Assembly: GCA_940671915.1 (NCBI GenBank)
Contig: CALNVZ010003433.1
Coordinates: forward strand, 31,699,768 to 31,763,767
Length of the DNA stretch: 64,000 nt
From: Paracentrotus lividus
Lineage: Eukaryota; Echinodermata; Echinoidea; Camarodonta; Echinidae
Reading direction: 5' to 3'
Below are positions 37,070 to 50,100 of the stretch, piece by piece. How positions within the stretch are numbered: position 1 is the stretch's first letter; each line of letters starts with the position of its first letter. The position numbers were made by a program, and so were the translations under genes. Below the pieces are notes generated by a model. That model made no database searches. It was given only the letters and a program-made list of their open reading frames with translations, and was not told the DNA's origin.

Positions 37070-37960
37070 TGGCCGACTGAGAAGAGACGAGCAGCGATGG
37101 GAAACGAAGGTGAGGAGAGGTGGAGAGACAGGAAGGATGGAAAGGTTAAAGGATGGAGAGAGAAGAAGAGAGATGGCGAAAAGGTGCAATAAAGAGGACA
37201 GAATAAAATATAACATCTTATGGGGATAGAAAGAGAGGAAATAAGAGACATAAGATATTAAACACCTCAAATACATACAGAGGGGGTTGAAAGGAGGTAA
37301 AAAGAAAGGATAATAATAATGGACATAGAGTCAGAGGTAAAGAAAAAATAAAGAGAATGACAAAGAAAGGGATTTGTTAAGAGCAGAGAAAGGGAAGCAG
37401 AAGAAGTCGGAAGGAGACTGAGCGAAGAAGAGAGAAAATGGAGACAGGAAGAGAATGAGAGAGACTAAAAGACAAGAGAGCTATGGAGAGGGAGACAGGG
37501 AGATAAGACACAGAGAGAGAAACATAGAGAGGGGTGGAGGTTAACATCTAATACAGACAAGAGGTCCTTCTCTGCCTACATGTAAGCCTGCTCTCTTCCC
37601 TCATATGTATCCCCGAGGAGATGGAATGACGGTAGTAGTCAAGGGAAAAGAGAAATGAGAGAGAAAAAGGAGACAAAAATAAAAAGGGAGAAAAGGAGAG
37701 CATATAAAGGGCCACAAAGATGAAGCTCTAGAATAAAGAGAGGAAAGAGCATGGAGGCGAGAGAGGAAAGATACGACAAAGTGAAAAGGTGAGAGAGAGA
37801 GAGAGAGAGAGAGAGGAAGAGAGAGAGAGAGAAAAAAAGTGAGAAAAATCAAGACAGGATAAAGAGGGAGTGAGACAGCACAGAGCCAAGAGAGGAGAGA
37901 GAGAGAGAGAGGGGAGAAAGAGAAGAGAGAAAGAGAGGAGAATAAGAGTAGAGATAGGAT
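37070..37960 (+). repeat. Purine-rich tract with internal duplication
   Basis: About 900 bp in which the plus strand is mainly A and G, with pure GA runs at 37791-37815 and 37897-37912. A GGTTAA(C/T)ATCTAAT(A/G)CAGA segment followed by CTCTGCCTA and CCTGCTCTC occurs at 37539 and again at 37962, so the outer part is a two-copy duplication with period about 423 bp. Minus-strand frames here are Ser/Leu-rich artefacts. Confidence 0.8.
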
Positions 37961-37990
37961 AGGTTAATATCTAATGCAGATGTGAGACCC

Positions 37991-40831
37991 TACTCTGCCT
38001 AAACCTGCTCTCGATCTATAGTAAGTCGACATCATTCTTGATCCATAACCAATTTACTTACATCCTACGTCAGAGCCTGGTTCCTACTGTCTACTTTTAA
38101 GTCAATGACTAATCCATCTAAATACTGAACAATGTCCCTTACACAAACAAAAAAACATTGATAAATACATTAACTAAATGTAAGTTCATTCTGTATATCA
38201 GCAGTTATAAGAATTTGTGTCAACTGCTCATTCTACAGTAAATTTCATTCTTTTTAGCAATATCAGGCTTCCTCAACTATAGGTGATATGTCGTAATTTG
38301 TCCGGATATAAGTCGTCCGGAATTGATTTAGGTTTATGGTTTGTATGAACAAAGCTATCATTAATTTATAATCCTTTGGATCTGGAGCTCTAATTTGGGG
38401 GCAGCGTGTATTGGCAGGCCAGCATCAACCCTGCTTGACATAAAAAAATAGTCACTCTTGGTTTTTTTTTAAATATCTCTCAACAACAACAAAACTTTTT
38501 TAACAGCAAATAAAAAAGAAATTCCCTTAACGTACACAGTTTCTCTGTTTCTATGGATTTGCCCGAAATTAATATGAACACAGCCATGGATTCTGGAAAA
38601 GCAATATAGATGTCAATAAAGAAGTACGCAAACTCATCTAATGCCTTTTTCATAGCAAGTATCTTCCTGCATGTACTGGTGTACACCACTGGGGATAAAA
38701 AGTACCCCATGGATGTTGGCTCAGGAGCTAATGAAGCCCCCCCCCCCTCACCAAGTCAAGTAGCCTCTGTATATATTTTATTTAAAGAACAATTAAGTTT
38801 GTATGAAAATTCAAGGACCCCCACCCCCTTCTATTCCTCCTACAAAAGAAATAATATTTTGAGGTAGGCTAAGGGATGATAAGAGTATTTCTTTAGTAAG
38901 TTTCTAAAAGTTTTTTTTATTTATTTTCATTAAACATCGAAGGCCTCTCTAATGATTTTCAATTACATGTACACTTGCAAAGTTATGCTTTACTTTGAAT
39001 CACTTAAATACCGCCCCCCCCCCCCTCCCAGGATTTATTATTAAAGCATAACTCTACAAACATGTAAAATGGATAATTCATGTATTTAAAAAAAATTTGA
39101 ATTTGAATAAGAGCAATGTACTGACTAAACTTTAATTTCCTAAAATCTTGTTGAAAATTGAGGTGTTTGCATGGGAAATGCAAGAAGATTAACTATGCCA
39201 CAATTGTCTTGGGAATGTTCATGCTTTGAGAAGGCTTTTTATTCTCTCTTTTCCCCCTGAGAAGAAAATTGAACACATTCTACTGTGAAATTACATCGAT
39301 CAATAAAAGCCGAAAAATCAGACGAGGACATACAAAAAGGCTCTAAATCAAATTTGGGCAGAAGGAGGGGAGAGGGTTAACCTCTTTTTGTCTCTTTATT
39401 TTTATTCCCAGACACTGTATTGGTAACCTAAGCTCCAATCAGATACATCCAAAATAACAAAGAGCTAAGAGAAAAGAGAAAGAGAAAATGATGACAATCC
39501 TCATTACTTCTGGGGCTACCACTTCCAAAGAAACGACCCCCTATTGCTGATTTGCTTCACTCATTGAAAACCCTATTGCAGCAGTGAGTGCCAGTGTCAC
39601 ATCAAACTTGGTACCTTAGCGATAATGGTCCGTATGTATTCAGTGTCTGTAAGAGAGATGAAATATGGTTTGTATGTATACTAAAGAAATACAAGGGAAT
39701 ACACCTAAACACTTCAGAATAGATCAGGGAGGTTGGCTATTTCCACCTCCCTGAATATATACAAGACATTTGCACAGCTACAATTTTAATGCTGCTTACT
39801 TAGATTTGTATTTCTTTTTTTATTTTCGCGATCACTCAATCTAACAAATAAAGATTTTTACATGAGTTAATATAAACCCTAAAATTATCATTTCACAATC
39901 TTTGTATGTTTGTTCTAATATTTCCCTACGTATATTGTACATGTAGTGGGAATACCCATACTAAATTTAAGTTAATAGGGAAGAGGCCTAATATTCAAGT
40001 AGGACAGGTTTTCTGGTACGAATGAGCAGCCAAGTTATGACAATTCTGATCAATTTCAGAGGCTGCCAATATTATAGTGACAGCCTGCTGAGAGAGATGC
40101 TCTTTTTCTGTCCCAGAGTGTGATTGAAAGACCTTTCCCTCTACACATTATATTCAGAGGCTGGCCTGCCCATGCATATTGCACTTTAAAAACATGTCCA
40201 CATTTTGAACATATCCCCCTGAAGGGCCCTGTCCATACATGAAAATATTTCACTGAATTACCCTGTCCATACCTGAAATGAAATAAACTGTCCATGAACT
40301 GAAAGACCCTTTAATATAGGCTTAATTGTAAATTTCAAACACAGTCTACACATGTATACGGATTAAAACACAAGAAATAATCTTATATTGGAAAATCTAG
40401 GTTGGATCGAGGGTGGGCTGAATTTGACCCAAAATAAAAATTTCCCACCAGACCCCCTCCCCCCCAAAAAAAAAGAAAAGAAAAAAAAAAGAAGAAGTTT
40501 AAGACAGAGGCATCAACCAGCATCAAATTTAGAAGATGACCATACATTAAGTCAAAAATATGGCTCCTAAAACAAATATTGAGCTACATTTAACACTACA
40601 AGAATTATATGAACAGGGCTGGACACATCAAACATGAAGAGAGTTCAACATGGAAAGTAATGAATCTCCACAGGCCAAGCAGGTGTATGCCAGTGAATAT
40701 CAATAAATATATTTCAGTCCAAATATATCATCAAATATAACCACTCAAAGACCTTTACATTCAATACATCAAGTGTAGATTTTCATAGTCATGTGTCCTG
40801 CAGAAGGGCAGCAACATACATGTACTCTCAA
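37991..40831. other. Non-coding DNA, no supported gene
   Basis: AT-rich with C runs at 38738-38747, 39014-39026 and 40456-40465, and an AAAAG-rich tract near 40464-40495. Open frames are short and featureless. Confidence 0.55.
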
Positions 40832-41130
40832 CAAAAAAAGGGAAAATGTTCACTCTTAAATGAGTGAAAATCAGAAAAGGGTGATGTAGAATGAAATTTG
40901 AGTGAATTTTGAGTGAAAATAGTAGATTTTACTCTATTTTCACTCATTTTTTAGTGACCTCAGGGATCATTCAAGATTTTTAGTGATCCATGAGGAAACT
41001 CCAAAATGATTGAAAATGGAGTGAAATGTGTATTTCTTTCCAAATTCACTCAAATTCACTCAAATTTCACTCTCAATTAACTCCTTCTGAAATTCACTTT
41101 CATCAAGAGTGAACTTTTTCACTTTTTTTT
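40832..41130. mobile_element. Foldback MITE built from GAGTGAA words
   Basis: The left arm GTTCACTCTTAAATGAGTGA (40848) mirrors the right arm ending AAGAGTGAAC (41114). The pairing extends outward through the A-rich left flank and T-rich right flank. The interior has many copies of GAGTGAA and its complement TTCACTC in mirrored order, so a single strand could fold over most of its length. No coding frame. Confidence 0.65.
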
Positions 41131-43629
41131 TCACTTCATGAAGAAAATGTACTGTGTCACTCACTGGACCATGAATGGTGACACAGTTCACAATATCTAA
41201 AATGCAATAATTAGTGAATATGGGACTGGAAAGGTATGTTACAGGACTAGTCACCTACACGTGTTTATCAGAGAGTAATCTAATTGCGCTGAACTGCCTG
41301 TAGTCGTAAATACCTTGCCCTAAATATTTGGAGCACCAGAAAGTACATGTATATTTGTAGAGTGCATACCTATGGTAAATCATGTCAACATAGTGAATAT
41401 TTTGGCTGTTACATATTACAACCAATGGGGTGAATGTTTGCACAAGCATGCAAATCTACCCAAAGCTTTGAGGAAGCTTTCTTAGACATTCATTGGAGTG
41501 TCTTAAACATTTTTATTCAAGCATCCAACTGATGAATATGAGGACATCATCAGGAAATCCCAGCTTTTAAAAAAAGATTATCGGGACCCCCTGTGACAAA
41601 GTAAATGTAGAGACCTGTAATGACTCTCAATCAACTATTCTCTTTCAATCAACTGCTCTCTTTAAGGTTTTTTCCATTAAATGTTAATTGTTTACATCAG
41701 AATATATCTCCTTACACTTTATACAGCTTCATCAAAGAACTTAACAATAATTGTTAATATCATATTCCTTTTAACACCGCATTATTTATATTTCATGGAC
41801 CTATATATGCATTCATAACCACGGACCTCCATGCCATACGTATGGTGTCAGTGCATGATGCGTATTATATGCATAGGAAGATGACCCCTAGTCCAGAGTG
41901 ACTGGAGATTGGAACGCTAATCCAATTCAAAGCAATGTAATTTATGAAATGAGATACAGCTCTAGTCAGCTGGAGAAGTATTTACACATCAACCACTGGG
42001 GTGCTAGTAGTCTACTGAAATTGCACAGACCTCCTTTTTATATATAAAGGAGGGTGACAGTAATGACAGGAGTTGTGAAAGCATACAGCCTTCTATCCAG
42101 AAATTTGCAATCAAGAAAAGTTTCATAAATGGACTTCTTATTCACGACTTTTCAAAAACTGGAGTCTTTACCTCAAAGAGAGGAAACAGCTATATTTATT
42201 CAACATCATCATAAACTTATATGAACTCCTACTGTAGGTAAATACATTGATTGATAATAAAAGAAAACAATGTACTTACCGGTTTTTCTCAGAATATATG
42301 GTATCACAGGTAATATAGCGCCAAGACGTCGAAATCAACTAAAACCCTACGGTTGGTTCTTATACATGTACTTTGTAAACTTTCCGAAGGGATATGTTCA
42401 ATATTATGGTGTAGGTGGCAATTTAAAATTAACCAATCAGGGGCAAAAAATGAAGACTGAATCAAATTAAACTGGTTTAGGAATGAATTTCGTGAGTTTT
42501 CAAATGTCATTCATCAATCTATGCAAACAAATCCAAGAAAAGCAAATGTTAGGCACATTCTAGAAAAACATTGTAAGCTGAGACTGAGAAAGTAGAATTT
42601 TCACTTTTTTTAATAGATGATGCAAAGATGGCTTTATGACTCTTTTGCAGGAGGAATTCATGAGGATCATGCAAGGAGCAACGAGAGGTGGGTGATGAGA
42701 TTTGGTGCAAGAAAGTTGCAAGTAGTAAAGATGATGAAAGTTGTGTTTTCCGCTTCTGTAGGTCTCAGTATCAAAATGATGACAATTTTATTATAGAAGA
42801 CAGTTGAAATTGAAGTACAAGACAATTAGCAGTTTAGAAGCATGAATTTGATGGCAAGAGAGGCTCGTTTGCGACTTTCAGTGACAGAAAGTTGTAACTA
42901 GCCCAGCTGCTAAACTGCAAAAGGTCTTTCAAAAGAGCGAGAATATGGCAGCAACTACAAGAGTTGTAGGTTATAATCAAGCAGGCTTTGTGAGAACCAT
43001 TGAAGAGCTACACATAGTTGAACCATTTCCACTGCGATGACAAAGTTGAGAATGAGAAGAGAAATATTTCTGGCTTTGCTACATTGGGTCTATCATGCTC
43101 ATTACTTGAAATCAATTTTTTGTGTCATCCAATTTTCTCTGTATGTCATTGGCTACTACCTTGGATAGTGACCTCCCCCCTCCCCCCCCAACTTCTCTCT
43201 TTTCATCCCTTCTAATTTAAACCCCTCTTTTCATTTGGTTAGCTTGTTGTACAGGGCAAAGAGCCACCACCAACCCATAATTTTGACAAAATAATCAATT
43301 TGCGGTTTTAATCTTTTTTTTTTTTTTTTTTTTTTTTATCCTGCTACACCCTCCCTTTCTCTTTCAGATTTTTCTTTGTTTGTTATAAACTTACATGTAT
43401 TACTGGTAGTAAATTCAACAACAAGGGCACAAACAAATCAATAATAGACATTGTATTTGCACTTGATACCAACCTCCCCTTTATAACTCTTTCTCTCCTT
43501 TGATTTCTGTTAGATTGCAACTATTGACTCATTTAAATCATATGTACATACTTTTGTTCAAATATATATTATTTCAACTTCCCTGCCCCCTCATTTCCAT
43601 TTTGTTTAAACAACCCCCCCCCGCCCCCA
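41131..43629. other. Non-coding DNA, no firm gene
   Basis: Contains a small perfect palindromic stretch with CCTCCTTTTTATA near 42032, a T run at 43313-43337 and C runs near 43165-43185 and 43611-43626. The candidate exon at 42280-42338 is listed separately. Confidence 0.5.
42280..42338 (-). CDS. Candidate coding exon, minus strand, unknown protein
   Basis: On the minus strand AGGGTTTTAG precedes 59 open bases ending AAAAACCG before the strong donor GTAAGTA. The frame begins LISTSWRYIT and continues CDTIYSEKN, leaving two bases of a split codon. The acceptor has only a weak pyrimidine tract, so the left boundary is uncertain. The exit phase fits the entry phase of 28683-28741, and the entry phase fits the GTGAAG donor of the candidate first exon near 50.5 kb. 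No family is recognised, and chance remains a real possibility. Confidence 0.2.
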
Positions 43630-44726
43630 ACTGGTTTTAAACCAACAACTGAAACTAGGCAATCAAAGAAAACTGTTATTATCTAAATGCACCAAATCCA
43701 TTACGCCACCATTTCTGCCATTCTGCATTGGACACTAGTAATAGCAATCCCAATAAATCCATTTTGGGGCTAGTTAATGGACCTACGGCCGTCTGCCGGT
43801 ATTGTATTGATTGTATTGACCAGCCAGATGGAGATCACCAATGGTCACTCTGGTCTGGATGGTCATCAGTATGAGACTTATAAAAAGTGGACATCTCTTT
43901 GTTTTGGCTCCTCTATTTATTTTCAAACTTTGAAATATACAGGTCTGTACTCAAAACAAACATCGATGGAACATCTCTTTATTTTGACCTGTCTCTCTTT
44001 AAACTTTAAAGTATGATCAAAAGCAAATGTTCACAGAACCTTTAGAATCCACACTAATTGTTTGGGAGAAGTTGTCCATGAGTACCAACCAACTAAAGTG
44101 GAAATCGTTATTGTTTTGACTCCTCTTTTTATTTTTATTGAATATTTAAAGAGTATAGTCAAAGCAGAGAAAAAGAAAATTTATCTTGAGGGCTTACTTT
44201 TCAATCTTTGATTGACACTTGAATCATCATGGTAATTATTGGATAAAATCCTTCATCATAAGAAATTGATGGAGATAACAGTGGCTTCTTTTTTTTGTCC
44301 CTTTTGAGAGTTAAAATCATTTATGCTCCTAACATCAAATGGTTCAAAACTGATTTTAAAAGGTTACAGCCCACACAATTTGTGTGGGTTACGATGTTCT
44401 CACTTTTAACTACGCACTGAATCAGCTTAATAGTTCTGAATTTTTTATGATCAGTGAAATGTATTCAGCGAGATCTATACAGTGCATCCCAGAAAAAAAA
44501 GTAAACCCAACTTTGAAAGCCCTCTATATTTAAAACTTTGTAGCAATATGATGACCTTGATTTATTTCATGATACTGCTAAGAGTAACTCATATTCTATT
44601 CTGGACATGATACCAAATCTATACCTAAAAATGTATTGCTGTGACTGACAAATGGGCACATTTGTCTTTAAAAAAACAAGCGTCAAAATTGAAGTGTACC
44701 AATTTATGTATGTTCATCTGTTTCTA
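43630..44726 (+). repeat. Left copy of a 1.1-kb direct duplication flanking the gap
   Basis: Runs from about ACTGAAACTAGGC to the gap and matches 44752-45888 in the same order and orientation. Shared landmarks include TGCCATTCTGCA, TATACAGGTCTGTACTC, AGCCCACACAATTTGTGTGG and CATGATACCAAATCTATACC. Copies differ mainly by single-base insertions and deletions. Confidence 0.85.
44480..44530 (+). mobile_element. One end of a second mariner-like element
   Basis: TA followed by CAGTGCATCCCAGAAAAAAA and then GTAAACCCAACTTTG closely parallels the termini of the element at 33696-34757. The matching opposite end was not found downstream. The same end occurs again at about 45634 in the duplicate copy. 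It is probably truncated or diverged. Confidence 0.5.
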
Positions 44727-44751
44727 NNNNNNNNNNNNNNNNNNNNNNNNN
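44727..44751. other. Assembly gap, 25 N
   Basis: Exactly 25 N, a placeholder. Both flanks are copies of the same sequence. Confidence 0.98.
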
Positions 44752-45888
44752 CGTTTTTAAAGACCAAACAATACTGAAACTAGGCATAATAAGAAAACTG
44801 CGTATATTATCTTAAATGCACCAAACCATTACGTGCCCATCTGCCATTCTGCAGTTGGACACTAGAATCTAGGCAATCAATACAATCCATTTTTGGGCTA
44901 GTTAAGAGAGCCTCAACGGCCGAATATCAATCTGCCGGTAATTGTATTGATAAGTATACATTGACCGAGTCAGATGAAGAGATCAGCCAATTATGAGTCA
45001 CTCTGGTCTGGATGGTATCAGTATGAGACTTATAAAAGTCGGACATCTCTTTGTTTTGGTCTCCTCTTTATTTTCAAACTTTGAAATATACAGGTCTGTA
45101 CTCAAACAAACATCGATGGAACATCTCTTTATTTGACCTGTCTCTCTTTTAAACTTTAAAGTATGATCAAAAGCAATGTTCACAGAATCCTTTAGAATCC
45201 ACACCTAATTGTTGGGAAGAGTTGCTCCATGAGTTACCAACCCAACTAAAGTGGAAATCGTTATTGTTTTGACTCCTCTTTTTATTTTTATGTGAATATT
45301 AAAGAGTTTAGTCAAAGCAGAGAAAAAGAAAATTTATCTTGAGGGCTTACTTTTCAATCTCTTATGACACTGAATCATCATGGTATATATTGCATAAAAT
45401 CCTTCTTCATAGAGAAATTGATGGAGATGAAACAGTGGTTCTTTTCTTATTGTCCCTTTTGGAGTTAAAATCCTTTATGCTCCTAACATCAAATGTCAAA
45501 ACTGATTTTAAAAAGGTTACAGCCCACACAATTTGTGTGGGTTACGATTTCTCACTTTTAACTACGCACTGAAATCAGCTTCAATAGTTCTGAATTTTTA
45601 ATGATCAGTGAAATGTATTCAGCAGAATCTATACAGTCATCACAGAAAAAAAAGTAAACCCAACTTTGGAAAGCCCTCATATTTTAAAACTTTGTAGCAA
45701 TATGGTGACCTTGATTTATTCTCATGATACTGCTAAGAGTAACTCATATTCTATTCTGGACATGATACCAAATCTATACCTAAAAATGTTATTGCTGTGA
45801 CTGACAAATGGGCACTTTGTCTTTAAAAAAACAGCGTCAAAATTGAAGATGATGTACCAATTTTATGTAATGTTCATCGTGTTCTTTC
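44752..45888 (+). repeat. Right copy of the 1.1-kb direct duplication
   Basis: Begins directly at the gap with sequence matching the start of the left copy, and loses similarity near 45888, exactly where the left copy has run into the gap. Divergence, mostly extra or missing single bases, is heaviest in its first 250 bp, which is what poor-quality contig-end reads would give. Confidence 0.85.
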
Positions 45889-46033
45889 TTTTGTGTTATC
45901 TTTTGCTTTGTGTTCACTGACCCTCTTTCATCTCTCACCCATCTTTCTTTATCTTTCCTTTTTTGTTTTCTTTTTTTGTGACTCATAGGTGTTTTTTTTC
46001 TCACGCGTCTTTTCTCCTTTCTTCCAATTTACA

Positions 46034-46068
46034 CCACACACACACACACACACACACACCACACACAC
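46034..46068 (+). repeat. CA dinucleotide repeat
   Basis: CA units with one interruption, followed at 46193-46224 by a pure TC run. Confidence 0.85.
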
Positions 46069-46185
46069 ATTACGTCTCAAGCTATCTACAGGAACAAATC
46101 CTTATGTTCTTCCTCTCTCTACCTCCCTCTTGCCTATATATACTATATATTTTTTTTAAATTTTATTTTTTGGGGGAGGGAGTTG

Positions 46186-46230
<45 letters not shown>

Positions 46231-49218
46231 TATGTACTTGTCTTGATCAATGTCCTTCCCTTTGACCCTATTTCCTTTCTGAACCATCATCCTGCATCCT
46301 GTAGTGAAACACCCAGCATGAAAAGCATATGTACAAGATGCATGCATCTTTCTCTTTTTTTGCTGTATAATGTCATACATGTATGTCTCTCCATGCACCT
46401 CTCTCTCCATCCCTGTGTTCTCATCTCTCCATCTCTCTCCTTCTACATTTATGTAAAAAGCACCAAGCATGAACAAACCGTATGAGATCTACCTTTTCTC
46501 TCTTTTTCGTTCTCTATCTCTCTCTATTCTCTCTCCATCTCTCCTTCTCTTTCCTCACAATGCTAGAACATCTTCTCTTTCTCTCTTTGTCTCTCTATAG
46601 ATCTATGTATTTTTGTCTAGCTCTCTATCTTCTCTCCATGATCAATGCTGGAGATGTCATCTATGCATGCATGCATGGCTGGATCTCCTAACACCCAGCA
46701 GAACAATTACAAGATGTATTCTGATAGCATACGGCTGCATCGCTCACACATCATCCATTGTACCCCAGTCAAAACACAACCTACACACACACATGCTACT
46801 AATTCACAGGCACAAGTCTTTGTCATTCAATGTCTGGAAATTGAGACTAAATATCTTAACCCATATGCCACGTACTGTTGCATAAAGACTCTGACAATAC
46901 ATGTTTCCACAGATTTATGACAGCTGAAGGCTTTATCATGTTCATGAAGAGTGTCTAATAAAATATCTTCAGTTTCTGCAGACTGAACAAACACACCCTT
47001 TGCTATCACTAATGTAGACCATAAGTGTTTACTTTGGCAGTACATTGTAGTTTCATTGTTTGCCATTTTATAATATTTTCATTACTGACTCTAAATACCG
47101 TTATCAATTATATTAAAGTGCAAATTTTCGAAACCTTGGATGGATTTGCAAAATTTTTGGAAATAGAAGTAGGCCTACTGTATGTACAAAATCACTTTAA
47201 TATATCATGTCCAAAAAGACACAGCCAGTGAAAAGGTGGTAAAAGCTTCTTTCGAGACATACAACAAATGTATTTTCAACAGAAATTCCATGTCCTTCTG
47301 GCTCATACCAGTTTATTTCGTTAAAAAATGTATCAAATTACAGTCTGTACTTGCAGACTATTAGGAATAGATTTGTATTATCAAGTTGGAATTGGTGTCA
47401 TATATTCATAATTACCAATGTAAGTCATTCATGTATGCAATTATTTGTCAAGGTCATATCATACTGCATCTATAATATTTCTTCTTTTCCCTGGGAGATG
47501 AGTCATTATAATAGCAGCTGTTTTGATGTTCTTTGTTGAAAAGGGATATAGTATCACTTTTCATGAATTAAAATCCCTTTAAAATGCTCTAGCAATAAAT
47601 TTAATATTGAAGGATCCAGTAACAATGATATACAAATGTAGGTCAATCAGGAATCCCTTGAAATTTACACGGCTATTGTTTGTACATACATGTAGTGATA
47701 AAATATATCTATGACTTCATATTCAAAGTTTGAAGACCATTACTACGTTTCAGATGGCATGCTTTCCACCACGGTTCCAAAATGCCACTTGGTACATGTA
47801 GGTAGGCCTATATTAAAATCAAACAACTATATGTACAATGTAGATGTAAAAGAAACATTCTTAATGCTTAGTATGGTATAAACGTCTAGAGACTAGATAT
47901 CATGAGTCATTTGTTTTCTTTTTCACATTCAGAAGACATTTGTTTTGCTTCCTACCTTCCATAATAATTCTGGCACTTTCAATCATGACGAGGGTTTACT
48001 TGTCAGTTTCAGGATATATCTCTCTGCCTTTCTCTCAACACCCATCATGCCAATTAAAGTGAAACTATTGTTCTGGTCATGACATTGAAGTGTGGAAGAC
48101 ACTGTCTTAAAGTAGTTTTGAAAGGTTGATAACAGTTCACCTAAGCATTATTTTGTGCTGTGAATTTTTGGAATCGCCAAAATGATAAGAAATGGACCCA
48201 ATTCACCTTTGGGTCACATGGGCTTACACAGAAATGTACGTATGGGGCAACAAAAAATGTTTGGGACCCAAACATACCAGCTGTTTTGTATATTTTGGGT
48301 CATATTATGACTATTAGGGCAATTGAAGAGAAATATTTTATTGTGGAGATTTTTATTATGATTCTCTTCTCAAATCGCATGAAAATAACAGGAAAGCTCA
48401 CAATAATTTTCCTCATCTTTCCAACATCTTCACGCTACACTAGATTCCCTTTAAAGCAGTATATATTTTTTTTATGTTTGTCTCCCACCTCTTCCTAATT
48501 GTATTCTTTCTCTCTCTCTCCAATTTTCACATACAGTTCCTTGCTATATATTTTTGTTGTTTTCTTATATCCCCTCTCCACATACAAGTTTTTCTCATAT
48601 TACCTTGTTAATTATATATTACACTGTTTATTGTCACTCAGTATGTTCTTCCTTTCCTCTCTATTTCCATAACTTTCCTTTCCCCTTTATATTTAACATA
48701 ATTTTGTTGTGTTTGCCTAGATAGACCCACGCACCCTGCCCTTTCTTCCCTACAGTCCCCCCCCCCCACCCTTCTCTTTCTTGCTCTTCTCTCTCTCTGT
48801 CTCGTCTCTCCTTTGCATAACATTTTCTCTTCATCCTTTCTATCTCCTCTTCACCTCTTCAATAATCTTTCACCCTCTTTTTCTCTTTTTCTCACCTATA
48901 GACTGCTTACTGCGCCCATAACCAACCCCACTTTTAGGGGCACTGCTTTAGACAACAGTGTAACACATTCCTCTATTTATGTGAGGACTTGGCTTTGGAC
49001 AGTATATCCATTCTGTTATATTGTCAGTCCATCTTTTCCTGTGTCTTCCTATAACTCCTTTTTCTCTGAATAGTTCCTTGTAAGATGATTTTGAAAAGAC
49101 CATTTGATCTTGTCACATGGCCATACCATTTGAGCTTCCTCTTCTTTACGGAAGAGGAAACTCCTTTATTCTTTTCACTATCTCAATTTTCTCCCTAGGT
49201 GTCTTTCTTTCTCTCCCC

Positions 49219-49228
<10 letters not shown>

Positions 49229-49305
<77 letters not shown>
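49229..49305 (+). repeat. TC dinucleotide microsatellite
   Basis: About 38 nearly uninterrupted TC units. The longest pure dinucleotide run in the window. Confidence 0.95.
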
Positions 49306-49308
<3 letters not shown>

Positions 49309-49519
49309 GTACATGCCTATTCTGCATTTTTCATAAATTACTGAAAAAGCAAAGTACAATTTAATCAAAATGAAAAATAAACTGCATCAAAATATGCATT
49401 GTCTCAAATTTATATGAAGTAAGTACTTCCAGCTCAAAATGAAGGTACTACAATGTATATAGCTGTGAATGATTTTATGAGGGTGACAAAAGAGATTATG
49501 TTTGTATACAATGTTTTTG

Positions 49520-49802
49520 TTAAAGCAGGGTTATAGTTTTGGTATATACTGGTCTCATTATGAAACACTCCAACTTCGTAAACATCAATGTCACCATTAC
49601 ACCAATTTGTCACATATTTAAATATATCATACTCATAGGCCTTATTATGCATAGCCTATGATATGATATATAAATCTCATAAATCAAGTGAAGTTTGCGT
49701 TATCATATCCATCAGGGCCTATATGTTTTATTCTATCTCACAATGAATTCACAACTTTTAAAGTTCCTGTTTTAGATTTACCAAAACTATACCCCAGCTT
49801 AT
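49520..49802. mobile_element. Diverged TTAA-type MITE related to the 16.9-kb family
   Basis: The left end TTAAAGCAGGGTTATAGTTT and the right end, on the minus strand, TATAAGCTGGGGTATAGTTT continue through TTGGTA. They resemble the TTAAAGCTGGTGTATAGTTT ends of copies A-C. The left flank is TTAA and the right TTAT, so one side has mutated. The 280-bp interior does not match the larger family, so this is a shorter derivative or a sister family. Confidence 0.55.
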
Positions 49803-49864
49803 ACTGTATGAGGTGTACGTGGTGGAGATTTAACAATATAGGCATTCGCTGACGAGTTACTCAA

Positions 49865-50100
49865 CCATATTAAAATGAGAAACAAGTCGAAGAGAAAAGA
49901 GTAAAAAGGAGTCAAGGAAATTGGCAAAATAATAAAAAATGTCAATTTCGGGGAAGAATATATTTGATTTTCTTAATCTTAAATGATGCACGAGAACAAT
50001 AGGCCTAACTTAGATCTAACAGGGAAAGTGTTTAATTTTGCCAATTTCCTCGACTCTGATCGAGTCTTTCGTCAGCAACATTGCGTCTCATTTTGATATG
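49865..50100. repeat. Imperfect inverted repeat, arms about 70 bp
   Basis: The left arm runs CATATTAAAATGAGA to GGAAATTGGCAAAAT. The right arm is its reverse complement, ATTTTGCCAATTTCC to TCTCATTTTGATATG. Probable small foldback element. No coding frame. Confidence 0.55.

Larger units (their letters stand above)
45889..49519. other. CT-rich and AT-rich non-coding DNA
   Basis: 45900-46620 and 48490-48900 are CT-rich. The Ser/Leu-rich frames at 45963-46691 and their minus-strand shadows are artefacts. 46650-48490 is AT-rich without a supported gene, though some frames reach 90-112 codons. The simple repeats are listed separately. Confidence 0.55.

Noticed and set aside
38040-38100. Minus-strand GTAAGT donor near 38.05 kb as an exon end
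   Set aside because: Every upstream frame has a stop within a few codons and there is no acceptor.
45963-46691. Several overlapping 70-106-codon frames on both strands
   Set aside because: All derive from CA and TC simple repeats and flanking CT-rich sequence.
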